The notes: generated by a model not told the origin, from the letters alone. DNA of 64,000 nt from Candidatus Rifleibacteriota bacterium (GCA_029564115.1 JAKQQP010000233.1:1-64000); one strand, 5' to 3'. Shown: positions 25,507 to 34,816, counted from the stretch's first letter. Numbers and translations: made by a program.

Positions 25507-26564
25507 ATATACAAGACCTCCCGGGCAATGCGGTCGAGTGGCAAAACCCTGTCAGCAGCGCCGAGTTTGATCGCCTCGAACGGCATACCAAAAACAACCG
25601 ATGTCTGTTCATCCTGGGCGACAGTCGAAGCTCCGGCTTCTTTAAGCTCAAGCAAACCCTTTGCGCCGTCGTCTCCCATGCCGGTCATTATAACACCAAC
25701 GGCATTTTTGCCGAGGTAGCGGGCAGCCGATCTAAATAACACGTCTACGGAAGGACGATGACGTGAGACAAGCGGCCCGTCGCGAACTTCGACAAAATAG
25801 CGTGCCCCACTGGATTTAACCAGCAGATGCTTGTTACCTGGCGCAATCAAAGCACGACCACGCAATAAAGTATCACCATTTTCGGCTTCTTTAACAGTCA
25901 CCCGTGACAGTTCATCGAGGCGTCTGGCAAATGAAGCGGTAAATTTTTCTGGCATATGCTGGACAATCACCACCGCCGGGCAATCTATCGGAAGATCCGC
26001 CAGAAAGATGCGCAAGGCCTCTGTTCCGCCGGTTGAAGCTCCTACCACGATCACCTTTTCGGTGGTTTTAACGGTAGCGAGATTGGCACGCGGCAGAATA
26101 ACGTCGGCACTGTTTTTTTTCAGCCGCTCGAGATCGACAGGTTTGTGCAGCTTAGCTTTGGCCGCAGCTTTAACCACATCACAGATTCTGACGCGGGATT
26201 CTTCAAAAAACTGCTTTGTGCCGACCTGGGGCTTTGAAATAATTTCAACAGCACCGAGATCGAGAGCTTTCATCGAAGTCTCACAATCGCCAGAAACGAG
26301 ACTGCTGCAGATAACCACCGGCATCGGGTGTTGAGTCATGATCTTCTGCAAAAAAGTCAGGCCATCCATGCGCGGCATTTCGATATCGAGAATTATCACG
26401 TCAGGAACTTCTTCGGCAATTTTTTCGGCAGCAAAAAACGGGTTAGGCACAGCTGCCAGCACTGAAATATCCGGGTCGCCTTCCAGCAGTTCTTTGAGAA
26501 CCTGCCTGACAACTGCCGAATCATCCACAATCAGAACCCTGATTGTTTTTTCAGTTCCGTTCAT
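25494..26564 (-). CDS. cheB: chemotaxis response regulator protein-glutamate methylesterase CheB
   Basis: This 356-residue protein has an N-terminal receiver domain ([13 protein letters not shown]; phospho-acceptor Asp60 in VIILDIEMP) and a C-terminal methylesterase domain. The catalytic residues are the serine in [10 protein letters not shown], the histidine in VQHMPEKF and the aspartate in GMGDDGAKG. CheB removes methyl groups from receptor glutamates when phosphorylated by CheA. The ATG at 26564 has GAGG 7 bases upstream and begins the receiver directly; a longer start 16 codons upstream is less likely. It sits 14 bp after cheR and overlaps cheD. Confidence 0.95.
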   Translation of the reverse strand: MNGTEKTIRVLIVDDSAVVRQVLKELLEGDPDISVLAAVPNPFFAAEKIAEEVPDVIILDIEMPRMDGLTFLQKIMTQHPMPVVICSSLVSGDCETSMKALDLGAVEIISKPQVGTKQFFEESRVRICDVVKAAAKAKLHKPVDLERLKKNSADVILPRANLATVKTTEKVIVVGASTGGTEALRIFLADLPIDCPAVVIVQHMPEKFTASFARRLDELSRVTVKEAENGDTLLRGRALIAPGNKHLLVKSSGARYFVEVRDGPLVSRHRPSVDVLFRSAARYLGKNAVGVIMTGMGDDGAKGLLELKEAGASTVAQDEQTSVVFGMPFEAIKLGAADRVLPLDRIAREVLYICQI

Positions 26565-26578
26565 TAAAAACCTCAGAC

Positions 26579-27460
26579 TTAAATTTTGCGGTAAACCATG
26601 GGAGCTACACAACGAAATGGAACCTGCATGCCTGCAAGTGCTTCAGAGTGACCTAGAAACAGATAGCCGCCCGGCATAAGCTTGTGAGCGAATTTATTCA
26701 GCAACGACTCCTGAGTGTCGCGGTCAAAATAAATTATCACATTACGGCAAAAAATAACATGAAAAGCCTCGCCAACCTGCTCTTCGACATTCATCAGGTT
26801 AATACGATCGAAAGATACCAGTCTGCGTATGTTTGGCGCAAAACGAATAAGCTGTTTAGTTTTATCCTTGCTGCGCAAAAGGTATTTTTTGCGCATTTCC
26901 ATCGGAACCGGCGCAATTTTAGACTCGGCATAGATCGCCATGACAGCCGTCTGCAAAACCCGCTGCGAAATATCACTGGCATAGATAGAAAACCTGAAAC
27001 CAGGGTGCTGCTCGGCATAATCGCTCAACACCATCGCCATGGTATAGGGCTCTTCACCGCTGGAACAACCGGCGCTCCATATTTTGAGCGGATTTTTATT
27101 GTCACCGACATGCTGAGAACTCAGCAATTCGGGAACAGCCTCATCGACGAGGTAGTTGAAGTGCTCAGCTTCTCTGAAAAAATCGGTCTTGTTGGTCGAA
27201 ACGAGGTCGATCATCTCTCTGGCTTCATTTTCGTGGCCTTCCGGGCTGAAAAGATATTCGCAGTATTCTCGGTAATCGGCCATACGCAACTGCGACAACC
27301 TTTTGCGCAAACGCCCCTCGAGCATCAGCTTCTTGTTGACAGGCAGCTTTATGCCCCAGGTCTCCTGAACGAAGCGACTGAGCTGACGAAAGTCAGCATC
27401 AGTCATCTTCAACAGTGAATCGACCGACGAATTTTTTGGTTCAGAAAATTCCATACTCAT
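26579..27460 (-). CDS. cheR: chemotaxis protein methyltransferase CheR (complete)
   Basis: This protein of about 293 residues has both CheR domains: the N-terminal helical CheR_N (about 20-75, [17 protein letters not shown]) and the SAM-dependent catalytic domain with [26 protein letters not shown] and [12 protein letters not shown]. It methylates glutamates of MCPs, and the MCP of this cluster ends in an aromatic-x-x-aromatic pentapeptide of the kind CheR docks to. The cheW stop TGA shares its A with the ATG at 27460. An ATG two codons further in has better spacing from AGGA, so the start is uncertain by two residues. Confidence 0.95.
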   Translation of the reverse strand: MSMEFSEPKNSSVDSLLKMTDADFRQLSRFVQETWGIKLPVNKKLMLEGRLRKRLSQLRMADYREYCEYLFSPEGHENEAREMIDLVSTNKTDFFREAEHFNYLVDEAVPELLSSQHVGDNKNPLKIWSAGCSSGEEPYTMAMVLSDYAEQHPGFRFSIYASDISQRVLQTAVMAIYAESKIAPVPMEMRKKYLLRSKDKTKQLIRFAPNIRRLVSFDRINLMNVEEQVGEAFHVIFCRNVIIYFDRDTQESLLNKFAHKLMPGGYLFLGHSEALAGMQVPFRCVAPMVYRKI

Positions 27461-27990
27461 CAATCCTGATATTTATCGGGCTCAACCAGATCTCTGCCGG
27501 CAGCGGCGGCATCACGCACCATCGAAAGTTCGCTTGACGAAAACACCCTGTCGATATCGAGAATCATCAGAAAGCTGTCGCCAATTTTTCCCATGCCTTT
27601 GAGAAACTCTACTTTCAGTCGCGAACCTATTTTTGGAGGCGGTTCGATACTCGCCGGGTCAAGCTCGACGACTTCCTGCACCGAATCTGCCAAAGCGCCA
27701 ATAGTAGTAAGCTCATTTTCTACAAGAGCCTCAACAACGACTATACAGGTATTTACAGATTTTTCGGTCATGCTCATGCCGAATTTGAGCCGCATATCGA
27801 CCACGGGCACCACGCTGCCGCGCAAATTAATGACTCCTCTCATAAAGTCGGGAGTACGCGGAACCTTTGTTATTGGCGGAAAATCAAGAATTTCCCGCAC
27901 TTTTGCCACATCGACGGCATAAACTTCGCTGCCCAGTTTGAATGCCAGATACTGCACCGTAGCACCAACGCCCTTGTTTTCACCGGCCAT
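27460..27990 (-). CDS. cheW: chemotaxis coupling protein CheW (copy 2)
   Basis: This 176-residue CheW has the same length as copy 1 and the same motifs (YLAFKLGSEVYAVDVAKV, FMRGVINLRGSVVPVVDMR). The termini diverge while the receptor- and kinase-contact core is nearly invariant. AGGAG precedes the ATG. It lies directly after the intact MCP gene and overlaps cheR by one base at TGATG. Two near-identical couplers in one operon may let two CheA forms be built into one array, or may simply be a retained duplication. Confidence 0.95.
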   Translation of the reverse strand: MAGENKGVGATVQYLAFKLGSEVYAVDVAKVREILDFPPITKVPRTPDFMRGVINLRGSVVPVVDMRLKFGMSMTEKSVNTCIVVVEALVENELTTIGALADSVQEVVELDPASIEPPPKIGSRLKVEFLKGMGKIGDSFLMILDIDRVFSSSELSMVRDAAAAGRDLVEPDKYQD

Positions 27991-28016
27991 TTCTTTCTCC
28001 TTTTATGCGCAGAAAG

Positions 28017-28043
28017 CCAGTGGGCCGTATACAGACCCACCGG
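28017..28043 (-). other. intergenic stem-loop upstream of cheW copy 2
   Basis: CCAGTGGG (28017-28024) can pair with CCCACCGG (28036-28043), eight pairs including one wobble. It lies between the MCP stop and the cheW ribosome-binding site, in the same relative position as the stem-loop before copy 1. Confidence 0.5.
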
Positions 28044-28051
28044 CCAGTCGA

Positions 28052-30580
28052 TCAATATTTTTCAAAATCGGCATCGTGTTTATCGATGTCGTCGCCAAGA
28101 TTCAATTTTACTCCACCTTTGGAGTTTGAGCTACCGGCACCTTTTGCCGGCTGCGGTCTGCTACCTTCTGACCTGGCAGGCCTGGCTGGCTGCTCTGCTG
28201 CAGAATGAGACTCTCTCGCCGGGCGAGCGGGCGGGCGGCGATCTGCGCGAGGTGCTGTATAAGAAGCGCCCTGAATTTTGAAGAAGGCGATTACAGAGCG
28301 CATCTGTTCGGCCTGAGAAGACATCTCTTCAGCTGTCGATGCCAATTCTTCAGAAGCTCCGGCGTTCTGCTGAATGATCGAGTCGAGCTGCTGCAGAGCT
28401 TTGTTGATCTGGTCGGCACCGGTATTCTGCTCGCGGCAGGCAACGCTGATTTCCTGAATCAGTTCGGCTGTTTTCTGAATGTCGGGGACTATTTGTGTGA
28501 GCATTTCGCCGGCACGACCGGCTATCTTCACACTCGAAGCCGACAGATTGCGAATTTCACCGGCAGCCAGCTGGCTGCGTTCGGCGAGTTTGCGAACTTC
28601 TGAAGCGACAACAGCAAAACCCTTGCCGTGTTCACCGGCTCTGGCTGCTTCAATTGCGGCGTTAAGAGCGAGCAGGTTGGTCTGGCGGGCTATTTCTTCG
28701 ATGATAGCGATTTTAGAAGCGATTTCGTTCATTGCGGCAACGGTTTCAGAAACGGCCTGACCGCCGGCTTTGGCATCTTCAGCAGCCTTTTTGGCAATAC
28801 GTTCGGTCTGAGCGGCATTATCAGAGTTCTGCTGAATGTTCGAGCTCATTTCTTCCATCGATGAAGATACTTCTTCGGCGGCGCTCGCCTGGTCGTTGGC
28901 ACCGCTTGAAAGCTGTTCGGCACCGCCAGAAAGTTCATTGCTGCCGTTAGCCACGTTATCTGAGGCTGTTTTGATTTCGAGAGCAACGTTGGTCAGGTTT
29001 TTGACACAGTTGTTGAGATTATTCTTGATGTCATTGAAGTCGCCATTGTAATTGTCAGTAATTTCTGGCGGTATTTCACCATTAGAAATCTTGTCAACGT
29101 AATCGGCAGCAACCTTTAAAGGGCCGATTACAGCATCTAGAGTCTTGTTCACGCCTTCGACGACGGCACGAAAATCACCCTGATGTCTGCTGGCATCAGC
29201 TCTGGTCGACAATTTACCTTCAATAGCGGCTTTTGAGAGCATATTGGCATCGGCGACAAGGGCGCTGATATTATCGATACAGTTGTTGAGGTTGATCTTG
29301 ATCTCGTTAAAATCGCCATTATAGTTGTCGGTAATTTTTCTGGGCAAATCACCTTTCGAAATGCGATCGATATACTCTGCAGAAACATTCAACGGGCCGA
29401 TTACAGCATCGAGCAGCTCGTTAACGCCAACCACGATCGGTCTGAACTCAAAGTTGATCTGATCGGCACGACCACGGGCAGAAAGTTTACCACCCACGGC
29501 AGCATTGATAAGAGTCTGCATTTCACCTTTGAGTGATTCAAGAATGCCGGCAATGTTGCGGCCAAGATAAATGCCAGCGAAAAGAGCGAGAACAAACCCG
29601 ACCAGCATACCCAGCCCAGCGATACGTCGTGCTGCAGCAGCATCTTCTTCGGCATGCACAACGTTATCAGCCGCCATCTCACGGTTCATCTGGATCAGTT
29701 TTCGCAGGGGTACAAGAGTCGCGTTCTGTGCGTCGGTAGAATCAACCATGCCTATTTTATCGGCATGCAGGTATATTTCGGAGGCCTTCTCTGCAAGTGC
29801 ATGAAGCTTGTCGAAAGAATCAAAAACCTGCCTGACAGCGAGGGCAGTTTCAGAATTGTAGTATCTTTTTGCCCCCTCGATATCACCACCGCGCACCAGA
29901 TCGCGAACACGTTTAACCGAAGCATGAAAGCGCTGGTGAGATTCTTTGACATCTATAAGTATTTTGCTGATATCAGAATTTGTTGTTTTAAACCCAGACG
30001 CCCATTGCCCAAAGTCACAGGCAGTGTGATCATCGCCGCCAGAAAAGGTTGCGCCACCCAGCATCATGTTTTGCAGTTTATTTTCGAGGCTCAGATGATC
30101 GCTTCTGAACTTGTTGATATTACGCTCGAGCACCGCCGGGTTGCGAATGCCGGTTTCCTCGAGCTTTTTTATATTCTCAAAAAAGATGCCGTTAACCCGG
30201 TGCCATTCTGCCAGCGCCGTTTGAAACCGATTGAGTTCGTCAGACTCTTCTTTGCTGCTGCGTCTCAGCTTCTCAAAATTATTTAAAGCGGCTGTGTATT
30301 TTTCACGGGCAGAAGCGATGTTGTCAAACTGCCTTTTATAAGCTTCGTCAGAAAGATTCGGGTTCAACAATGTTCTCAAAGCCACCCTGACCGCTTCAAT
30401 TTCTTTTTCGAGAGTCAAAAGACTCTCAACCGCCGGAAGTCGCTCTTCGCCGATACCAACCAGCAGTTCTGTCAAATCTCCGATGCCGCCGTAACCCTGG
30501 TAACCCACCAGCAGAGTTATCAAAGCGACAACAACAAAACCACCAAGCAATTTCTTCGCCAATGTCACGTTTTCTAACAT
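28052..30580 (-). CDS. methyl-accepting chemotaxis protein with periplasmic CZB-like zinc site
   Basis: This 842-residue receptor has TM1 (about 12-30) and TM2 (about 322-340) around a helical sensor region. Inside the sensor, a chemoreceptor-zinc-binding pattern is visible: His162 (HLSLENKL), Cys188 (CDFGQW), His215 and His219 (SHQRFH). Two or three HAMP-like modules follow ([21 protein letters not shown] repeated as [21 protein letters not shown], each in about 20 residues), then the signalling hairpin with [21 protein letters not shown] Pro/Arg/Ser-rich linker ends in DFEKY, which fits a CheR/CheB-docking pentapeptide. The start is the ATG with GGAGAG 5 bases upstream. A CZB domain in the periplasmic part would be unusual. 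Confidence 0.93.
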   Translation of the reverse strand: MLENVTLAKKLLGGFVVVALITLLVGYQGYGGIGDLTELLVGIGEERLPAVESLLTLEKEIEAVRVALRTLLNPNLSDEAYKRQFDNIASAREKYTAALNNFEKLRRSSKEESDELNRFQTALAEWHRVNGIFFENIKKLEETGIRNPAVLERNINKFRSDHLSLENKLQNMMLGGATFSGGDDHTACDFGQWASGFKTTNSDISKILIDVKESHQRFHASVKRVRDLVRGGDIEGAKRYYNSETALAVRQVFDSFDKLHALAEKASEIYLHADKIGMVDSTDAQNATLVPLRKLIQMNREMAADNVVHAEEDAAAARRIAGLGMLVGFVLALFAGIYLGRNIAGILESLKGEMQTLINAAVGGKLSARGRADQINFEFRPIVVGVNELLDAVIGPLNVSAEYIDRISKGDLPRKITDNYNGDFNEIKINLNNCIDNISALVADANMLSKAAIEGKLSTRADASRHQGDFRAVVEGVNKTLDAVIGPLKVAADYVDKISNGEIPPEITDNYNGDFNDIKNNLNNCVKNLTNVALEIKTASDNVANGSNELSGGAEQLSSGANDQASAAEEVSSSMEEMSSNIQQNSDNAAQTERIAKKAAEDAKAGGQAVSETVAAMNEIASKIAIIEEIARQTNLLALNAAIEAARAGEHGKGFAVVASEVRKLAERSQLAAGEIRNLSASSVKIAGRAGEMLTQIVPDIQKTAELIQEISVACREQNTGADQINKALQQLDSIIQQNAGASEELASTAEEMSSQAEQMRSVIAFFKIQGASYTAPRADRRPPARPARESHSAAEQPARPARSEGSRPQPAKGAGSSNSKGGVKLNLGDDIDKHDADFEKY

Positions 30581-30608
30581 AAGATCTCTCCGATCCGTCA
30601 AGATTGAG

Positions 30609-30646
30609 GACTAGGACTAGGACAGAACAAGACAGGACAGGACTGA
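30609..30646. repeat. imperfect short tandem repeats upstream of the MCP gene
   Basis: Five GGAC units occur in 36 bp: GGACTA twice in tandem, GGACAG, and later GGACAGGACTG. They sit between the metallo-hydrolase stop and the MCP ribosome-binding site. The local composition (only A, C, G and few T on the plus strand) differs from neighbouring intergenic DNA. Confidence 0.6.
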
Positions 30647-30654
30647 TTGAAGCT

Positions 30655-31260
30655 CTAATTTCCGCTGCCTTTCAACGCTTTGCCGACGTTCGCAATGCTC
30701 GCAGCAAGAATATTATCCAAACCTCCTTCGGTAAAGCATTCATGGCCACCATAAGCTTTTTGCACCCCAAGAGCCGCCAGCCGCTGCAAAAATTCAAGAT
30801 AATTGCGCCGATAGGAGTTTTCTGGTCCCATTACTCTCAGGGCGTTATCACCGGTAAAAACAACCTTTTCATCGTGGCAATAAAAGCAGACCGAATCGTC
30901 TGAATGAGCCGGCATGTGTATCACCTCGAAGTATCTGTCTCCAAACCGAAGCATCTCACCGTTTTTGCAAAGGGTGTCAACTTCGTCACCTTTGGCAAAG
31001 GCCACAACCCTGGCATTGAATCTTTTCTTAACCTCTGCCGCTCCTCCGGCGTGGTCAAAATGATTATGAGTCAAAACCACGAGGTCAACCGGCTTTTTTC
31101 CCACGCCTGTATAAACTTTTTCGATCTGCGAAATGATCGACCCGTCAATGCCGGGGTCAATCAAAGTATTTACGTCATCGAGCCCATTCCAGTCACCGAG
31201 AATGAGATACGACCGGCAGCTGTATTTTTCGGGGTGGGGAGCGAGTTGAATAATCTTCAT
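30655..31260 (-). CDS. metallo-beta-lactamase-fold hydrolase in the che operon
   Basis: This 201-residue protein has the metal-binding motif THNHFDHAGG (about residues 64-73), later metal ligands in HMPAHSDDS and FTGDNALR, and a final histidine in GGHECF. It resembles glyoxalase II-type or thioesterase/lactonase MBL hydrolases. The ATG overlaps the preceding CheR-like gene by 4 bases (ATGA), so it is made from the same transcript as the chemotaxis proteins. Such an enzyme is not a standard chemotaxis component; it may process a ligand or signal molecule. The substrate cannot be read from the sequence. Confidence 0.85.
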   Translation of the reverse strand: MKIIQLAPHPEKYSCRSYLILGDWNGLDDVNTLIDPGIDGSIISQIEKVYTGVGKKPVDLVVLTHNHFDHAGGAAEVKKRFNARVVAFAKGDEVDTLCKNGEMLRFGDRYFEVIHMPAHSDDSVCFYCHDEKVVFTGDNALRVMGPENSYRRNYLEFLQRLAALGVQKAYGGHECFTEGGLDNILAASIANVGKALKGSGN

Positions 31261-31865
31261 CTTGCCACTCCCTTTTTGCGATAAACCTGTGACTGGTTCG
31301 AAATCTGGCCGAAAAGATGCCCCACCTCATCGGGCAGCTTCTGGGTATTTTCGTTGGCCAGAACTCCGCCTTCCGCCAGGGAGCGGTGAAACATCCGAAA
31401 AACATCGATACGTTCATGCGGCTGAAAATGCAGCAGAACATTCTTGCAGACAATCAGACTGGCCCCCTCGCAAACCGGATTCAGGGTCAAAAGGTCATGG
31501 TGAACAAAGGTCACACGACTCCTGAGAGAACTGCTGACGACAAAAACTCCGGGGCGACCAGTTGGAGAAAAGTATTTTTCACGGTAATTATCCGGGATTC
31601 TTTCGATGTCGCCCCACTCGTATTCACCAAGCTCGATAATCCGGCCAAAATCTTTCTCTATGTCGGAGGCAAAGATAGTCAGGTTCTGAAAGGCAAAATA
31701 GTTCATTTTTTCGGCCAGAAGAATGGCGAGAGTGTAGACTTCCTGGCCCATGGCACAACCGGCAACCCAGACCCTGACGCGTGTCTGCCCCTGGGTTTCT
31801 TCGACCATTGCCTGTGCTGCAGCCTCTAATGCCGGCACATCGCGAAAAAAGAAGCTAAAAGCCAT
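31257..31865 (-). CDS. CheR-type methyltransferase domain lacking CheR_N
   Basis: This 202-residue protein matches only the catalytic domain of CheR. It starts MAFSFFFRDVPAL, equivalent to the TDFFRE point of the complete CheR, and continues VWVAGCAMGQEVYTLAI, FASDIEKDF and LIVCKNVLLHFQ. The helical N-terminal domain that recognises the receptor methylation region is missing. The SAM motif GCSSGEEPY of the complete CheR is altered to GCAMGQEVY. It sits 1 bp after the second CheA and overlaps the metallo-hydrolase by 4 bp, so it is clearly an expressed operon member, not a stray fragment. It may methylate another target or bind as a regulatory paralogue. Confidence 0.85.
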   Translation of the reverse strand: MAFSFFFRDVPALEAAAQAMVEETQGQTRVRVWVAGCAMGQEVYTLAILLAEKMNYFAFQNLTIFASDIEKDFGRIIELGEYEWGDIERIPDNYREKYFSPTGRPGVFVVSSSLRSRVTFVHHDLLTLNPVCEGASLIVCKNVLLHFQPHERIDVFRMFHRSLAEGGVLANENTQKLPDEVGHLFGQISNQSQVYRKKGVAR

Positions 31866-31866
31866 A

Positions 31867-33777
31867 TTAGAAAGTGTCCTCTTCGATGAGATTTGATTCT
31901 TCGTCTATCAGAACTGGCAAATCAACAATGAGAGCAATGCTGCCATCGCCAAGAATGGTAGCCCCAGCAATACCCGGCGTATTACTGCAGAATTTTCCCC
32001 AGTTTTTGAGAACAGTCTGGTATTCACCGACTACCTGATCGACGGCAAAACCAACCCGACGGCCATTCTGATTGATTATAACCACCTGCTGAACGTCTGG
32101 CGGGCTGCCATCAAACCCGAGCTTTTCGCGCAGACTGATGAAAGGCACGATCTGACCACGCACCATCACCACGTTCTTGTTGTAATGTTTGTTCTGGTCT
32201 TCTCTGGTGAGTTCTATGCATTCTTCTACCAGTGACAATGGGAAAACAAAAAGCCTGTCGCCGAGGCGAATCATCAAACCTTCAATAATAGCCAGATTAA
32301 GAGGCAGCTTGATAACAAACCCAGACGGTTTACCCGGCATAAGACGGGCCTCAAACGTGCCGCGCAAGTCTTCGATTATCTTCTGAACCTTTGTCAGACC
32401 GGAACTATCAGAATCAGGAAATTTTGCAGGAACACCGTCATCCTCAACGCTAAGGCATACTGACCCCGAAGAATGCCACGCAGATATGGCAACGAGAGCA
32501 CGCGGATCTTTGTTGTATTCGAGGCGACTGACAGTATCTTCATGACTGAAACGGATACAGAACGAAATAAGCGTTACCAGAGGCTCTAACAGTCTGCTTA
32601 AAACCCCCTTGTCGAGTTCTGTATCACCACCAGAGAACTGAAAACGCACAAGTTTGTCGTGAGATGCCGCTTCAGAGACGGCAAAACGCTCGAGGCGCGG
32701 AAAAATAGAATCGATGGGCAGCATGCTGAGCTTCAATGCATTGTCACGCAATTCGCCGGTAAGGGAATCGAGCTCCTGTGATATGGCGGTAAGCTCGGTG
32801 TCGCCTTTAAGGTCAGCAACCTGACTGAGGCGCGACTGAATTGTAACCAGTTCGCCGAGAAGACCGATCAGCCTGTCGAGCTTGCCGGCATCGACGTTGA
32901 TGCCGGATATTTCCCCGTCGGGGGAATGACTGGCAACCTGCTGGCCACCGGAAGTATGAATGTCATGTTTTTCGTGCTCGGTTAAAGTCGTGGCAGCCAT
33001 CGCAACTCTTTCAACGGCACCGGAAGAAGAAAAAACCTCGTTATCAGCCGCTTTTATCTTGAGATGGCAAATATCTTCGACGAACAAAAAAACATCGCGA
33101 ACAGCGTTGATATCTTGCGTTGTCTGAAGTTCGAACTCCCAGCCCAGGTAGCAGAATTCGGGGTTGATAGTCTTCAGATCAGGGATTGCATCGGTGAGAA
33201 CCCTGGTGTGAACAAGAGTGCCAAGATCGGACAGTTCTCTGATTATATTCAGAGGGTTGTTGCCGCTGGCAAAAAATTCGTGGTGCGGTTTGAAGCTTAT
33301 GTAAAATGTGTGCGGGGCAGCGGGTGGCAAAACAGCGTCTTTTTTCTCTGTATCGTTTTTTGCTGAAGGTTCAGCCGTTTTTTTGCCCTCACTGGCCGGT
33401 ATCTCTGCGCTGAGCCTGGAAAAAATGGCTGTCAGCTCTTCTATGCGCTTTTTGTTTTCCAGCGGAACTTCGACATCGAGCGCAATGAGAAGTTTCATCA
33501 GATCGCGGGCCTCGAGAGTCAGATCGATCAAATTTTTATCAAGCGCTATTTCGCCTTTTCTGACGCGATCGAAAACATTTTCGATGTTGTGAACAAAAGA
33601 AGCGAGATCGGTAAAACCGAACATCGAACCGGAACCTTTGAGAGTATGCAAAGCCCGAAAAATTTCATTTATCAGCTCTGAACTGCCAGGGTTCTTTTCG
33701 AGATCGAGAAGATGCTGTTCAAGAACAACAAGCAGTTCGACCGCTTCTTCCCGAAAAATTCCGGATGGATTTTCCAT
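31867..33777 (-). CDS. CheA homologue with intact Hpt but degenerate ATPase (pseudokinase)
   Basis: This 636-residue protein has an Hpt domain with His44 (RALHTLKGSGSM) and a complete ferredoxin-like P2-type domain (157-243, FYISFKPHHEFFASG through VFLFVEDICHLKIK). A dimerisation domain (293-352) and a C-terminal CheW-like domain are also present. The ATPase is ruined. At the N box, LISFCIRFSHED (403-414) replaces MIRNCADHGIE, so the Mg-binding asparagine and the histidine are gone. G1 reads EDDGVPAKF. The ATP lid and the G2 GRGVG motif are deleted, leaving about 20 residues between G1 and KIIEDLRG. It could receive phosphate in trans from the CheA core at 22385-23935. AAGGAAG precedes the ATG. 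Confidence 0.9.
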   Translation of the reverse strand: MENPSGIFREEAVELLVVLEQHLLDLEKNPGSSELINEIFRALHTLKGSGSMFGFTDLASFVHNIENVFDRVRKGEIALDKNLIDLTLEARDLMKLLIALDVEVPLENKKRIEELTAIFSRLSAEIPASEGKKTAEPSAKNDTEKKDAVLPPAAPHTFYISFKPHHEFFASGNNPLNIIRELSDLGTLVHTRVLTDAIPDLKTINPEFCYLGWEFELQTTQDINAVRDVFLFVEDICHLKIKAADNEVFSSSGAVERVAMAATTLTEHEKHDIHTSGGQQVASHSPDGEISGINVDAGKLDRLIGLLGELVTIQSRLSQVADLKGDTELTAISQELDSLTGELRDNALKLSMLPIDSIFPRLERFAVSEAASHDKLVRFQFSGGDTELDKGVLSRLLEPLVTLISFCIRFSHEDTVSRLEYNKDPRALVAISAWHSSGSVCLSVEDDGVPAKFPDSDSSGLTKVQKIIEDLRGTFEARLMPGKPSGFVIKLPLNLAIIEGLMIRLGDRLFVFPLSLVEECIELTREDQNKHYNKNVVMVRGQIVPFISLREKLGFDGSPPDVQQVVIINQNGRRVGFAVDQVVGEYQTVLKNWGKFCSNTPGIAGATILGDGSIALIVDLPVLIDEESNLIEEDTF

Positions 33778-33839
33778 TTTTTGCTTCCTTAGACTGATAG
33801 CAGAACTTGCAGGGGCAAAGCCCTTGAATAAACAGCGAC

Positions 33840-34211
33840 CTAATTTGGCAATACCTTGTTAACCACTGCCAGAAGCTTGTCGGGCATAAAGGGCTTTACC
33901 AGCCAGCCGGTCGCACCAGCAGCACGCCCGGCCTGTTTTTTTTCTTCCTGGCCTTCAGTCGTTAAAACCAGAATCGGAATAAAACGAAAACCCGTAATGG
34001 CTCTAAGGCTTTTGACAAGCTCAATGCCGTTAAGTTTTGGCATGTTGAGGTCGGTTATCACCAGATGCGGGCTGAAAGCCGGAGCTTTATCTAGCGCTTC
34101 CTGGCCGTCTTCAGCCGAGAGAACCTCGAAGCCAGCCTGGGTAAGCACAAAAGAGAGCATCTGTCTGACGCTGCCCGAATCATCGGCGATCAAAATACGT
34201 TTTGAAGTCAT
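33840..34211 (-). CDS. cheY: CheY-like single-domain response regulator
   Basis: This 123-residue receiver has the acidic pocket RILIADDSGSVRQ (Asp10, Asp11), phospho-acceptor Asp54 in LVITDLNMPKLNG, the conserved Thr in LVLTTEG and Lys in WLVKPF. It has no output domain, so it acts by protein contact, either at a flagellar or pilus motor or as a phosphate sink. GAGG lies 7 bases before the ATG. It is the second gene of the cluster, between the STAS protein and the pseudokinase CheA. Confidence 0.93.
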   Translation of the reverse strand: MTSKRILIADDSGSVRQMLSFVLTQAGFEVLSAEDGQEALDKAPAFSPHLVITDLNMPKLNGIELVKSLRAITGFRFIPILVLTTEGQEEKKQAGRAAGATGWLVKPFMPDKLLAVVNKVLPN

Positions 34212-34336
34212 TTCAGAACCTCGAATTGTCTTATTATAAAAGCTTGCCGGACACCCCTCGCCAGCTTGTCGGCCCGACTGTCAGAACAACACCCGGATAT
34301 TATAATCGTAAGCGCATAATCCGGTTCTATTTTGGG

Positions 34337-34717
34337 TCATTTTCGCCTCCTGGGCAATGGGTGAAAAAAATCGAGCCAGACGCCTTCGGGCGAAGGGGCA
34401 AAACCAGCGAGGGCAGCTGCCTCGCAAAAGGGATGTTCGGCGCCTATGCCATCATGATATAGAGACCTGTCATTTGCGGCAAAGCTGCGCCCCGCAGCGA
34501 TCAACAACTGCAAAAAAGAAACATCTACCTGCTTGACAGCGGCAAGATTAATAACCACAGATTTTTCTGACAGCAGGGCGCTGCGCAGATACTCGGCGGC
34601 TTCAGACGCATGGGCAATGGTTGCAGAACCGTCGAATGTGACTGTATAAAACTCATGGCCGGATTTATCTTTAGACGTTTTAACTTTGGCATCGAGGTAA
34701 CTACCGGAAAATTTCAT
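34337..34717 (-). CDS. STAS-domain protein at the head of the che cluster
   Basis: This 126-residue protein has the STAS pattern EFYTVTFDGSATIAHA, then SVVINLAAVKQVDVSFLQLL, where the serine of VDVSF sits at the place of the phosphorylatable serine in anti-anti-sigma factors. The C-terminus (GVWLDFFHPLPRRRK) is extended and basic. STAS proteins next to chemotaxis genes are common in systems controlling gene expression or surface behaviour. It begins the operon, 70 bp from the end of an IS3 element. Confidence 0.8.
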   Translation of the reverse strand: MKFSGSYLDAKVKTSKDKSGHEFYTVTFDGSATIAHASEAAEYLRSALLSEKSVVINLAAVKQVDVSFLQLLIAAGRSFAANDRSLYHDGIGAEHPFCEAAALAGFAPSPEGVWLDFFHPLPRRRK

Positions 34718-34757
34718 TTTTCACGTTCTCTCTTGCGCAACTTTTTATATCACCAAC

Positions 34758-34772
34758 CTACTATATAAGTAG
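34758..34772. promoter_or_regulatory. palindrome upstream of the che cluster
   Basis: CTACT-ATATA-AGTAG is a perfect inverted repeat 41 bp upstream of the STAS start and 14 bp from the IS end. It could be an operator or part of an AT-rich promoter region. Confidence 0.3.
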
Positions 34773-34786
34773 TAATCACTTTAGGG

Positions 34787-34811
34787 TGGAATGGTCAAGT
34801 AAAAATGGACA
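34787..34811 (+). repeat. IS3 terminal inverted repeat, left
   Basis: Begins TGGAATGGTC and ends TGGACA; pairs with 36014-36038 at 21 of 25 positions. Confidence 0.9.
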
Positions 34812-34816
34812 TTTTT

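Noticed and set aside
34758..34811. Hybrid promoter formed by TTGACC in the IS end and a host -10 box
   Set aside because: No good -10 box lies at 16-18 bp; the nearest TATAGT is 27 bp away.
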